A stretch of 64,000 nt of DNA from Bacillus sp. SD075. Lineage in GTDB: Bacteria > Bacillota > Bacilli > Bacillales > DSM-1321. The position numbers were made by a program, and so were the translations under genes. Under the pieces are notes generated by a model that was not told the DNA's origin, did no database searches, and worked only from the letters and a program-made list of their open reading frames with translations. The DNA is taken from positions 62,001-126,000 of the forward strand of contig NZ_JADILK010000010.1 in the NCBI RefSeq assembly GCF_017355165.1, in the 5' to 3' direction. Shown one piece after another: positions 8,169 through 15,021 of this stretch; the first letter of the stretch is position 1, and each line of letters opens with the position of its first letter.

Positions 8169-9098
8169 ATGAAGAGAAAAATGATTCTTGATGTGGATAC
8201 TGGAATAGATGATGCGATCGGGATCATTCTTGCTGTTAAAAGCCGTCAATTCGACATATTGGCGATAACAACAGTGAACGGGAATGTATCACTTGATACA
8301 GCCACACTGAATACATGCAAAATATTGGATTTATTGAGTGAACCGGACATTTCAGTCATAAAGGGGGCAGATAGCCCAATTATCAGGAGCCCCCTTTTTG
8401 AACACCGGATCCATGGCGAAGACGGGATTGGCGGAGCCTTGAAGGATGTGCCAGTCAAAAAGCAGCCTGATGATGGATTTGCTTCTGATTTCATCATCAA
8501 TTCCATTTTGAATTTTCCTGGTGAAGTGACGCTTGTCATGACGGGACCTCTTACGAATTTGGCATTAGCGGTGAAAAAATGTCCGCAAATCACCAAGCTT
8601 GTTAAAGAAGTCATTTTCATGGGCGGAGTTATTCAAGGGGTGGGCAATGTCACGCCAACCTCGGAATATAACACGTATGTCGATCCTGAAGCAGCCAAAA
8701 TCGTATTACAGGCGGGATTCGCAACGATCACGCAAGTGGGTCTTGATGTCACGAGAAAGGTTCTTTTGGGTGAAGAGCATATCCAATTGATTCAAAACCA
8801 TGCACTTGCTGATTATATAAGGGAAAGTACATCAGATTATCGGAAAAGGTATTTTGAACGTAACGGTATATGGGCATGTGCGATGCATGATCCATTAGCT
8901 GTAGCCATAGCTTTGCAAAAAGATCTTGTCACTAGAGAAGAATATTATGTGGATGTTGAAACAAAGAGTGAGCTTTGTGACGGACAGATGGTTTGCGACT
9001 TTCAAAATAGGCTGATGAAGCCGCCAAATGCGCATGTTTGTCTGGACGTCGATGCGGAAGCGTTTTTCGACCTGTTCATTCGCATAATCAATTCATAA
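8169..9098 (+). CDS. Inosine-uridine preferring nucleoside hydrolase
   Basis: A 309-aa nucleoside hydrolase of the IUNH family that releases a nucleobase and ribose from nucleosides. The Ca-binding signature DVDTGIDDA (residues 7-15) is intact, as are VTLVMTGPLTNLA and KEVIFMGG, and the late HDPLAVAIAL motif supplies a further His/Asp pair. The ATG at 8169 follows AAGAGG with 8-base spacing; the GTG at 8160 in the same frame overlaps that site and is rejected. It sits 21 bp after the binding protein and upstream of the permeases, so imported nucleosides would be cleaved at once and the adenine passed to adenine deaminase. Confidence 0.92.
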   Translation: MKRKMILDVDTGIDDAIGIILAVKSRQFDILAITTVNGNVSLDTATLNTCKILDLLSEPDISVIKGADSPIIRSPLFEHRIHGEDGIGGALKDVPVKKQPDDGFASDFIINSILNFPGEVTLVMTGPLTNLALAVKKCPQITKLVKEVIFMGGVIQGVGNVTPTSEYNTYVDPEAAKIVLQAGFATITQVGLDVTRKVLLGEEHIQLIQNHALADYIRESTSDYRKRYFERNGIWACAMHDPLAVAIALQKDLVTREEYYVDVETKSELCDGQMVCDFQNRLMKPPNAHVCLDVDAEAFFDLFIRIINS

Positions 9099-9122
9099 AT
9101 AATACGAACAGGAGGTTCCGAG

Positions 9123-9947
9123 GTGAAAAAACGCTATCTATACCTGCTGCTGTTTCCAGGCGTTCTATTTTTAACGATTTTCATGATCATTCCGATCCTA
9201 ATGACGATTGGCACGACATTTTTTAATGAAAGCGGCGGCTTTTCCATACAAGGATATCTCGATTTTTTCCAGGATCGATACTTTATTGAAATTCTGCTGA
9301 CGACACTTAGGGTGAGTCTGTTCACGACAATCATTTGCATTCTATTAGGATTTCCAGCAGCGTATTATATTTCAAAATTGAAACAACGAAAAAAGGCCAT
9401 CATGCTTTTGCTGACGATCTTCCCGCTATTAACAAGCCCAGTGGTGCGCTCATTCAGCTGGATGGTGATTATCGGTAAAAACGGTGTGGTGAATAAATTG
9501 CTTATGGGCATGGGCTTGATTGAAAAGCCGCTTGATATATTGTACACGCCCACTGCCATCATCATCGGATTGGTCCATTTATTCCTGCCATTGATCATAG
9601 TGACGCTGGTGGGTGTGATGGAGAACATCGAGACGGACTTATTAAAAGCGGCGGAAAGCCTTGGAGCATCAAGATTGGCCGTATTCTCAAAAGTGATCAT
9701 TCCGCTTTCGGTTCCAGGTTTGGTCATTGGCAGCATCCTCGTTTTTGTAGGGAGCTTCACGGCTTATACAACGCCTGCTTTATTAGGTGGGAAACAGCGG
9801 GTCATTTCGACCTTTCTTTATCAAAATGCGATTACATTGAACGAATGGCAAGTGGCATCGATTGTCGCTACCATCATGATAGCCGTGACCGTTCTGATCA
9901 TATCGATCATGAATGGTTTGGCGAAAAAATTAAATCCAAAGGGGTAG
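9123..9947 (+). CDS. ABC transporter permease, PotB-like
   Basis: A 274-aa inner-membrane permease with about six transmembrane segments. The EAA-type loop contacting the ATPase reads LLKAAESLGASRLAVFSKVIIPLSVPG (about 178-204). It starts with GTG at 9123 behind AGGAGG (9111-9116). The first of two permeases in the spermidine/putrescine-class importer, 6 bp before its partner. The N-terminal helix is preceded by the short basic KKR stretch typical of PotB/CysU-type proteins. Confidence 0.9.
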   Translation: MKKRYLYLLLFPGVLFLTIFMIIPILMTIGTTFFNESGGFSIQGYLDFFQDRYFIEILLTTLRVSLFTTIICILLGFPAAYYISKLKQRKKAIMLLLTIFPLLTSPVVRSFSWMVIIGKNGVVNKLLMGMGLIEKPLDILYTPTAIIIGLVHLFLPLIIVTLVGVMENIETDLLKAAESLGASRLAVFSKVIIPLSVPGLVIGSILVFVGSFTAYTTPALLGGKQRVISTFLYQNAITLNEWQVASIVATIMIAVTVLIISIMNGLAKKLNPKG

Positions 9948-9953
9948 AGGTGT

Positions 9954-10742
9954 ATGCAGGAAAAAAATCGAGGATTGGCCCTGTTTACTCTCCTGGTGTT
10001 CCTTTTTTTACTAGGGCCTTTGCTTATCATATCCGTTACGTCATTTGAGGGCGGAAATATTTTGAAGTTCCCGCCGGAAGAGTTTTCTTTCAGATGGTAC
10101 GAAAATATTTTTAATGTGGACATGTTTTTGGTCGCTTTTAAAACGTCCATCCTTGTTTCACTCGGAGGCAACCTTTTGGCACTGTTACTTGGAGTGCCGG
10201 CTGCCTATGCATTAAGCCGATTTGATTTCAAAGGGAAAAGCGTGATTAATGCATTTTTCGTTTCTCCCATTTTAATACCGGGAATTGTGCTGGGCTTTGC
10301 GTTTTTACGTTATATTGTGGGTACTTATCAGCTTCCGATTTATGCAGCGCTGTTTGTGGGACATACTGTTATCATGCTGCCGTTCATCATCCGTGTGATT
10401 TCTTCAAGCTTATCAAACTTTGACTTTTCCATTGAAGAAGCGGCGGAGAGTCTTGGAGCCAGTAAATTGGGCACATTCTTTACAGTCGTCCTACCGAATA
10501 TAAAATCAGGAATTCTGGCGGCAGTCATGATCGCCTTCTTGGAATCCTTCAATAATGTAGACATATCCGTTTATATGACAGGTCCTGGGGTAAGTACATT
10601 TCCGATTCAGATGCTGACGTATGTGGAGAACTACTTCGATCCCACCATTTCGGCCATTTCCGTATTACTCATGTTCATAACGGCTTTCTTCATGTTCATA
10701 GTAGAGCGTCTCATGGGATTGTCTTATTTCACAAAACGATAA
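9954..10742 (+). CDS. ABC transporter permease, PotC-like
   Basis: A 262-aa inner-membrane permease with about six transmembrane segments and an EAA loop (IEEAAESLGASKLGTFFTVVLPNIKSG, about 161-185). ATG at 9954, a few bases after a GGGGTAGAGG ribosome site. It forms the heterodimeric channel with the preceding PotB-like protein. Downstream the ATPase starts after 15 bp, so the importer order is binding protein, hydrolase, permease, permease, ATPase. Interposing the hydrolase between binding protein and permease is unusual and supports dedication to nucleosides. Confidence 0.9.
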   Translation: MQEKNRGLALFTLLVFLFLLGPLLIISVTSFEGGNILKFPPEEFSFRWYENIFNVDMFLVAFKTSILVSLGGNLLALLLGVPAAYALSRFDFKGKSVINAFFVSPILIPGIVLGFAFLRYIVGTYQLPIYAALFVGHTVIMLPFIIRVISSSLSNFDFSIEEAAESLGASKLGTFFTVVLPNIKSGILAAVMIAFLESFNNVDISVYMTGPGVSTFPIQMLTYVENYFDPTISAISVLLMFITAFFMFIVERLMGLSYFTKR

Positions 10743-10757
10743 AGGAGGTAAGGATGG

Positions 10758-11822
10758 ATGGCTTTATTCACTTTACAAGATATATCTGTAGCATATAACA
10801 AACAGAATATATTAAAAGATTTCAATCTTGAGATTGAAAAAGGGAAACTGGTATCCCTTCTTGGCCCGAGCGGCTGTGGGAAAACGACGACCCTGCGTTT
10901 AATTGCCGGGTTTTTACAGGCGAACGAAGGGAAGTTTTTATTCAAGGAAAAAGACTATACGAAAGTGCCCGTCAACAAGCGGAATTTTGGTTTTGTGTTC
11001 CAAAACTATGCATTATTTCCGCATTTGTCGATATTCGATAATATTGCATTCGGTCTCCGTCTGAGAAAGAATTCTAAAAGTGAAATCGAAAAAAAAGTAA
11101 TGAATGTGCTCGAAATCGTTAATTTAAAAGGATTTGAAAAGAGATATCCCCAAGAGCTTTCCGGAGGGCAAAAGCAGCGGGTTGCGATTGCCAGGGCGCT
11201 GGTGATTGAACCGGACATCCTCTTATTTGACGAACCCTTGAGTAATCTTGATGCCAACTTAAGGGTGAATATGAGAGTCGAGATTCGCCGTATCCAACAA
11301 GAGCTGGGGATTACAACGGTATATGTTTCCCACGACCAGGAAGAATGCTTTTCGATATCCGACCAGGTGGCGATCATGAATAAAGGGATCATCGAGCAGC
11401 TTAGTGATCCTGCGACCATTTACAAATATCCTGAAACCAAGTTTGTCGCAGACTTCATCGGCTTCAAGAACTTCATTGACTTCGATAAGCGGGCAGATCA
11501 TGAAGATAGAATCGAACTGAACAAGTCTGGATACTCATTTGTGCTGCACAAGGATCCGCAGATGACCAATTCAACGGGAAAAATAGGCGCCATCAGACCG
11601 GACGATCTGTTGATCAGGGAAAAAGATAACACGGGAGCTGTTCAGGAAAATAGTTTACCTGGCCGAGTCAAGGTAAGTACGTATCTTGGAAGAAGCTATC
11701 AATATGTCGTTGAAACGCCAATAGGGGATTTCACTGTGAACAAGGAAATGTCGGAATCCTATCGGACGGGCCAGGAAATCATCCTTGAAATTCCGAGAAA
11801 CCAGATGGTGCTTGTTGACTAG
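10758..11822 (+). CDS. ABC transporter ATP-binding protein, PotA-like
   Basis: A 354-aa ATPase with Walker A GPSGCGKTT (about 36-44), Q-loop FVFQNYALFPHL, signature LSGGQKQRVAIARAL (about 135-149), Walker B ILLFDEPLSNLD and switch His in YVSHDQEE. The C-terminal part (about 240-354) is a TOBE/OB-type regulatory domain typical of the CUT1/PotA class. AGGAGG at 10744-10749 precedes ATGs at 10754 and 10758; only the latter is in frame. It energises the two permeases immediately upstream. Confidence 0.92.
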   Translation: MALFTLQDISVAYNKQNILKDFNLEIEKGKLVSLLGPSGCGKTTTLRLIAGFLQANEGKFLFKEKDYTKVPVNKRNFGFVFQNYALFPHLSIFDNIAFGLRLRKNSKSEIEKKVMNVLEIVNLKGFEKRYPQELSGGQKQRVAIARALVIEPDILLFDEPLSNLDANLRVNMRVEIRRIQQELGITTVYVSHDQEECFSISDQVAIMNKGIIEQLSDPATIYKYPETKFVADFIGFKNFIDFDKRADHEDRIELNKSGYSFVLHKDPQMTNSTGKIGAIRPDDLLIREKDNTGAVQENSLPGRVKVSTYLGRSYQYVVETPIGDFTVNKEMSESYRTGQEIILEIPRNQMVLVD

Positions 11823-11839
11823 CTAAGGGGGGGGAAGTT

Positions 11840-13558
11840 ATGCGAATCGATATGCTTGTAAGAGATATCAATGTGTTTAACAGCTATTTTAAAAGATTCA
11901 TTAAAGGGAATGCAGCCATCAAGGATGGAAAGTTCTATTATATAGGAGAACGGGAATTGGATGCTTTCGAGCCGGATAGAATCGTCGATGGACAGGGGAA
12001 GTATATGGTTCCAGGTCTGATCGATATCCATCTCCACATAGAAAGTACGATGGTGACGCCTGCGACTTTTTCCTACGGGTTAATCAAAAATGGCGTGACG
12101 ACGATCGTGCCGGAACCGCATGAAATGGCCAATGTTTTCGGAATTTCCGGTGTGCAGGAAATGATCAAAGCAAGTAAAGATTGCGTAGCGGATATGTTTT
12201 ATGCCATCCCGAGTTCCGTTCCAGCGACATCGATGGAAACGACAGGCGGTTCGATAGAAATAGATGATATAGACGAATTGATGCAAACGGAGGACATTAT
12301 ATGTCTCGGCGAGATCATGAATTACTATGAGGTCATAACCGACCCGGATTGCAAAACGAATAAGATCTTGTCCCATATCCGTTCCCGTTATCCAGATTTG
12401 ATCATAGAGGGGCACGTTCCAAAGCTGCTCGACTTGGACTTGCAAAAGATTATTAATGCCGGAGTGAATTCAGATCATACACACCAGACCGTGGAAGGGA
12501 TGGATGCGAGGATCGCTGCCGGGATGTTCATTGAGATTCAAGAGAAATCAATGACTGAAGAAGTGATAGATTACTTGAAGGAAAATCAGGTGGATGAACA
12601 TTTCTGCTTTGTCACCGATGATGTCATGACCGACTCTTTCCAAAACAGAGGCCATCTGAACGTCCTTTTAAAGAAAGCCATCCAAATGGGGATGACTCCG
12701 GAAAAAGCCATTTATGCATGCACCTATACACCTGCACAGCGAATGCGGATGTATGACCGCGGCGCCATTGCACCTGGAAAAACAGCAGATTTCCTGCTGC
12801 TATCGGATTTGGAAACATTTGAAATTGAACAAGTATACAAAAAAGGTGAGCAAGTTTATGAATCTTCACGGCCATATGTTCAAGAAGTGAAGGAAAGACA
12901 ATTTCCTGAGCATTTCTATCAAAGTGTGAAGCTTGCGGAACTTGCGGAAAACGATTTTACCATCACAATCCAGGATCAGCATGAACGCAGCAAGTGCCGG
13001 ATCATAAACGTGCAGAACGGTTCTACTTTCACATCTGAGACCCATGATCATATAGATGGGAAGAATGGTCAATTATGCTGGGAAGAAAGCCCTTATGGTT
13101 TAATCGCCACATTCGAACGATACGGGAAAAACGGTAATCGGGCACACGGGCTGATCACCGGCGATGTTTTGAAGCGTGGAGCGGTTGCCACGACCTATTC
13201 GCATGATAACCATAATCTCCTGGTGATTGGCCATAATAAGCAAGATATGAAGATTGCCGCTAACGAAGTAATAAGGAAGCAAGGCGGAGTCTGCTGCGTT
13301 GAAGATGGCAAGGTCCTTTCCATGATTCCTCTTCCGGTGGGGGGGATTCTTTCCGAAGAGCCAATGGACATCGTATCAAGGCAGGTTCAACACCTGACAG
13401 ATGCGCTTAAATCATTAGGTTACGAACATTATAATGTCATCATGTCATTAAGCACCTTATCGCTTCCTGTCAGTCCGGCCCTGAAAATAACCGACCATGG
13501 ATTGATTAACGTGAACGAGGGGAAAACAGTCCCTCTCATAATGAGTGATGAAGCTTAA
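11840..13558 (+). CDS. ade: Adenine deaminase
   Basis: A 572-aa amidohydrolase-superfamily enzyme converting adenine to hypoxanthine and ammonia; length is close to B. subtilis AdeC. The metal site HxH is in IDIHLHIESTM (His64 and His66), followed by GVTTIVPEPHEMANVFG, EGHVPKL and the FVTDDVMTDS segment with the catalytic Asp region. GGGGGG at 11827-11832 precedes the ATG. It closes the importer/nucleoside hydrolase operon and defines its probable role: uptake of nucleosides, release of adenine, then deamination into the hypoxanthine pool. No clear terminator hairpin directly follows; the inverted-end repeat element begins 8 bases later. Confidence 0.93.
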   Translation: MRIDMLVRDINVFNSYFKRFIKGNAAIKDGKFYYIGERELDAFEPDRIVDGQGKYMVPGLIDIHLHIESTMVTPATFSYGLIKNGVTTIVPEPHEMANVFGISGVQEMIKASKDCVADMFYAIPSSVPATSMETTGGSIEIDDIDELMQTEDIICLGEIMNYYEVITDPDCKTNKILSHIRSRYPDLIIEGHVPKLLDLDLQKIINAGVNSDHTHQTVEGMDARIAAGMFIEIQEKSMTEEVIDYLKENQVDEHFCFVTDDVMTDSFQNRGHLNVLLKKAIQMGMTPEKAIYACTYTPAQRMRMYDRGAIAPGKTADFLLLSDLETFEIEQVYKKGEQVYESSRPYVQEVKERQFPEHFYQSVKLAELAENDFTITIQDQHERSKCRIINVQNGSTFTSETHDHIDGKNGQLCWEESPYGLIATFERYGKNGNRAHGLITGDVLKRGAVATTYSHDNHNLLVIGHNKQDMKIAANEVIRKQGGVCCVEDGKVLSMIPLPVGGILSEEPMDIVSRQVQHLTDALKSLGYEHYNVIMSLSTLSLPVSPALKITDHGLINVNEGKTVPLIMSDEA

Positions 13559-13565
13559 ACCGCAA

Positions 13566-13947
13566 GAGGCTGGGACATAACTAAATAAACCATCCTCAAA
13601 GACGAATCATTCTAAGTTATCTACCCATTAAACATCATGCTGTTTTCGTCTATGTTGTTTTTATTCATCCATTCAAGCTGTAAGAACAAGTTCGTTCCAT
13701 TGCGCTACAGACACTCGCTTTCCGCGGGGATGAAGCTTGCCTCCTCGGCAAGCCTGCGGGGTCTCAAGCTTCCTCTATTTCCCTTAGTAGTCGATGGTCT
13801 TCCGCCCCATTACACTAGATGTTTAAAAATAGGATGCAAAAAGCAAAAAATCTATGGAAAAGAACAAATAAAGACCCGATCTATTCGCCGGAAATTCCGC
13901 TTATAGATCGGGTTTATCGTTTACTAAAATACTTATGTCCCAGCCTC
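13566..13947. repeat. 382-bp intergenic element with 15-bp perfect terminal inverted repeats
   Basis: The ends are GAGGCTGGGACATAA (13566-13580) and its exact reverse complement (13933-13947). Inside lie a GC-rich module with CTCGCTTTCCGCGGGG (about 13708-13723), also seen near 37650, and a hairpin GACCCGATCTAT / ATAGATCGGGTTT at about 13873-13914. No transposase reading frame. This resembles non-coding bcr-type or MITE-like elements of bacilli. In RNA form the inverted ends would close one long stem and may also terminate the adenine deaminase operon. Confidence 0.75.
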
Positions 13948-14032
13948 ATTTTTAATAGCTAAACAGGATCAATAGAAACCGCGCCTTTTCGTCAAATATA
14001 ACTGCACTTGTAAGACGCACGCACTCTTTTTT

Positions 14033-14060
14033 TTGCTTTTAATTTTCATTTTCATATAAT
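14033..14060 (+). promoter_or_regulatory. Putative sigma-A promoter of the toxin-like small gene
   Basis: TTGCTT (14033-14038), 16-base spacer, TATAAT (14055-14060). A transcript from about 14067 would carry the whole 5'/3'-paired RNA described for the small protein gene. Confidence 0.5.
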
Positions 14061-14107
14061 TACCATATCAGGAAAGGTGTGATAAAATAGAGGGACAACT
14101 TGAGGAT

Positions 14108-14347
14108 AGAGTGGTAGGTCACAGTTTTGCTTTTCCATCTAATGATAGATGGGGAAGGAGGTGGCCGCATGATTCATTTCTTATTGAACTTAATTACTGA
14201 TATGGGTAAAGAGATATTTGTTGCTGTAGCAACCAGTCTTATCCTGTCTGTGTTCGCCAAGAAACGGAAAAAGAACCACTCATCCTCCCAAGATGGCAAT
14301 GGTTCTTCTTCTGACGATTAATTAAGTTAGTTGTGACCAACCACTCT
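14108..14347 (+). promoter_or_regulatory. Long-range 5'-3' pairing and SD-sequestering hairpin in toxin-like mRNA
   Basis: Bases 14108-14115 pair with 14340-14347 and 14117-14123 with 14332-14338, with one A/A mismatch between them. A second stem just upstream of the ATG (about 14130-14157) hides the start of the ribosome site. Together they would give a closed, translationally inert full-length RNA, as in hok-like mRNAs. Confidence 0.6.
14169..14321 (+). CDS. Small membrane protein, type I toxin-like
   Basis: A 50-aa protein: one hydrophobic helix (about residues 2-23, containing ITDMGKEIFVAVATSLILSVF), a basic KKRKK patch, then a Ser/Asp-rich tail. AAGGAGG precedes the ATG with good spacing. 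The mRNA shows type I toxin hallmarks. CTTTTCCATCT and AGATGGGGAAG form an 11-bp hairpin that buries part of the Shine-Dalgarno sequence. AGAGTGGTAGGTCACA near the 5' end (14108-14123) pairs with TGTGACCAACCACTCT after the stop (14332-14347), 15 of 16 bases. A terminator follows. No sequence family was recognised and no antisense promoter was confidently found, so toxin function is inference. Confidence 0.6.
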   Translation: MIHFLLNLITDMGKEIFVAVATSLILSVFAKKRKKNHSSSQDGNGSSSDD

Positions 14348-14358
14348 TGCTAGTTGTC

Positions 14359-14388
14359 AGCCTCATGTTAGCGCATGGGGCTGTTTTC
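14359..14388 (+). terminator. Terminator of the toxin-like gene
   Basis: Stem AGCCTCATG / CATGGGGCT with a six-base loop, followed by GTTTTC. Confidence 0.8.
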
Positions 14389-14570
14389 AGTTTATGTTAA
14401 TATAAGGATAACATACCCCCATTTTAAAGTAAATAATCAGACACTGAAAAGGGAGTTACTCCTAATTTATATTCATGGACTTGGCTGCATGTTTGTTTAC
14501 TTGAATAGAATGATTCCTTGATCGACTCTTTTAATGAATGATCCAACTTTGGAGAATGGTAAAAAATGAA

Positions 14571-14599
14571 TTGACTCTTTCTTACTGATATGGTATGTT
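14571..14599 (+). promoter_or_regulatory. Sigma-A promoter of the MutS2-like gene leader
   Basis: TTGACT (14571-14576), 17-base spacer, TATGTT (14594-14599) with an extended TG just upstream. Transcription would start near 14606, giving a leader of about 415 bases before the coding ATG at 15022. Confidence 0.7.
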
Positions 14600-14630
14600 A
14601 ATTCCAATCTAAGAAAAGGTGTGGTGTTTT

Positions 14631-14654
14631 ATGTCGGGAGTAGGTATCAACTAA
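14631..14654 (+). CDS. Candidate seven-residue leader peptide
   Basis: ATG TCG GGA GTA GGT ATC AAC TAA encodes MSGVGIN. An AAAGGTG ribosome-site-like sequence lies 9 bases upstream, and a good promoter is about 30 bases before. Its position just before an alternative-pairing region and the first terminator suggests a sensing peptide for translation stress. Whether it is translated is unknown. Confidence 0.4.
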   Translation: MSGVGIN

Positions 14655-14667
14655 TTTAGTTGAATAA

Positions 14668-14712
14668 GGTATTTAATCACTGATATGTCAGTGGATTAAG
14701 TATGCCTTTTTT
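14668..14712 (+). terminator. Leader terminator 1 (MutS2-like gene)
   Basis: Stem GGTATTTAATCACTGA / TCAGTGGATTAAGTATGCC (one bulge, minor mismatches) with loop TATG, followed by six T. Confidence 0.75.
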
Positions 14713-14797
14713 CACAGCGCAATTTTCTGCATTGTGAATACCTACCTTAAGACTGCTTCCTTTTCCATAAATCGTGTAACATGCAGGTGTTACGACG

Positions 14798-14833
14798 AAA
14801 AGCATGGTGGGATTTGTCCTATCATGCTTTTTT
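14798..14833 (+). terminator. Leader terminator 2 (MutS2-like gene)
   Basis: A 15-bp stem beginning AAAAGCATG and closing CATGCTTTT, with two G-T pairs and a TTTG loop, merging into a T-run. Confidence 0.8.
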
Positions 14834-14901
14834 GTGTACGCAGGTCTATTCGAGCTGCCCAATTTGTTATCGATTTTAGGTGCTTATCAATAGATAAGGC
14901 C

Positions 14902-14976
14902 GATGCCCGCAGGAGCTTTCTACTCAAATGGCTTGTTCATTTGTAAAGGTAGGGGGACCATTGCGGGCATTTTTTG
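14902..14976 (+). terminator. Leader terminator 3 (MutS2-like gene)
   Basis: Outer stem ATGCCCGCA / TGCGGGCAT followed by a run of T. A long inner arm with CTTT..CAAATG / CATTTG..AAAG fills the loop. It ends about 46 bases before the coding ATG. Confidence 0.75.
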
Positions 14977-15021
14977 GATACGGGAATTTTAATTACTCAC
15001 TCATTCAAGGAGGATCATTAT

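Larger units (their letters stand above)
14606..15006 (+). promoter_or_regulatory. Attenuator-like leader of the MutS2-like gene
   Basis: This leader holds a tiny ORF and three successive intrinsic-terminator hairpins (listed separately), all before the coding start. GTAGGTAT inside the tiny ORF (14640-14647) is exactly complementary to ATACCTAC (14738-14745), downstream of the first terminator, so an alternative antiterminator pairing is available. CAACTAA/TTAGTTG (14648-14662) forms a small hairpin over the tiny ORF's stop. The layout resembles ribosome-mediated attenuators upstream of antibiotic-resistance ABC-F genes. That comparison is inference. Confidence 0.55.

Noticed and set aside
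9365-9760. Long antisense frames within the ABC permease and other genes
   Set aside because: They are shadows of real genes, without ribosome sites or family similarity.
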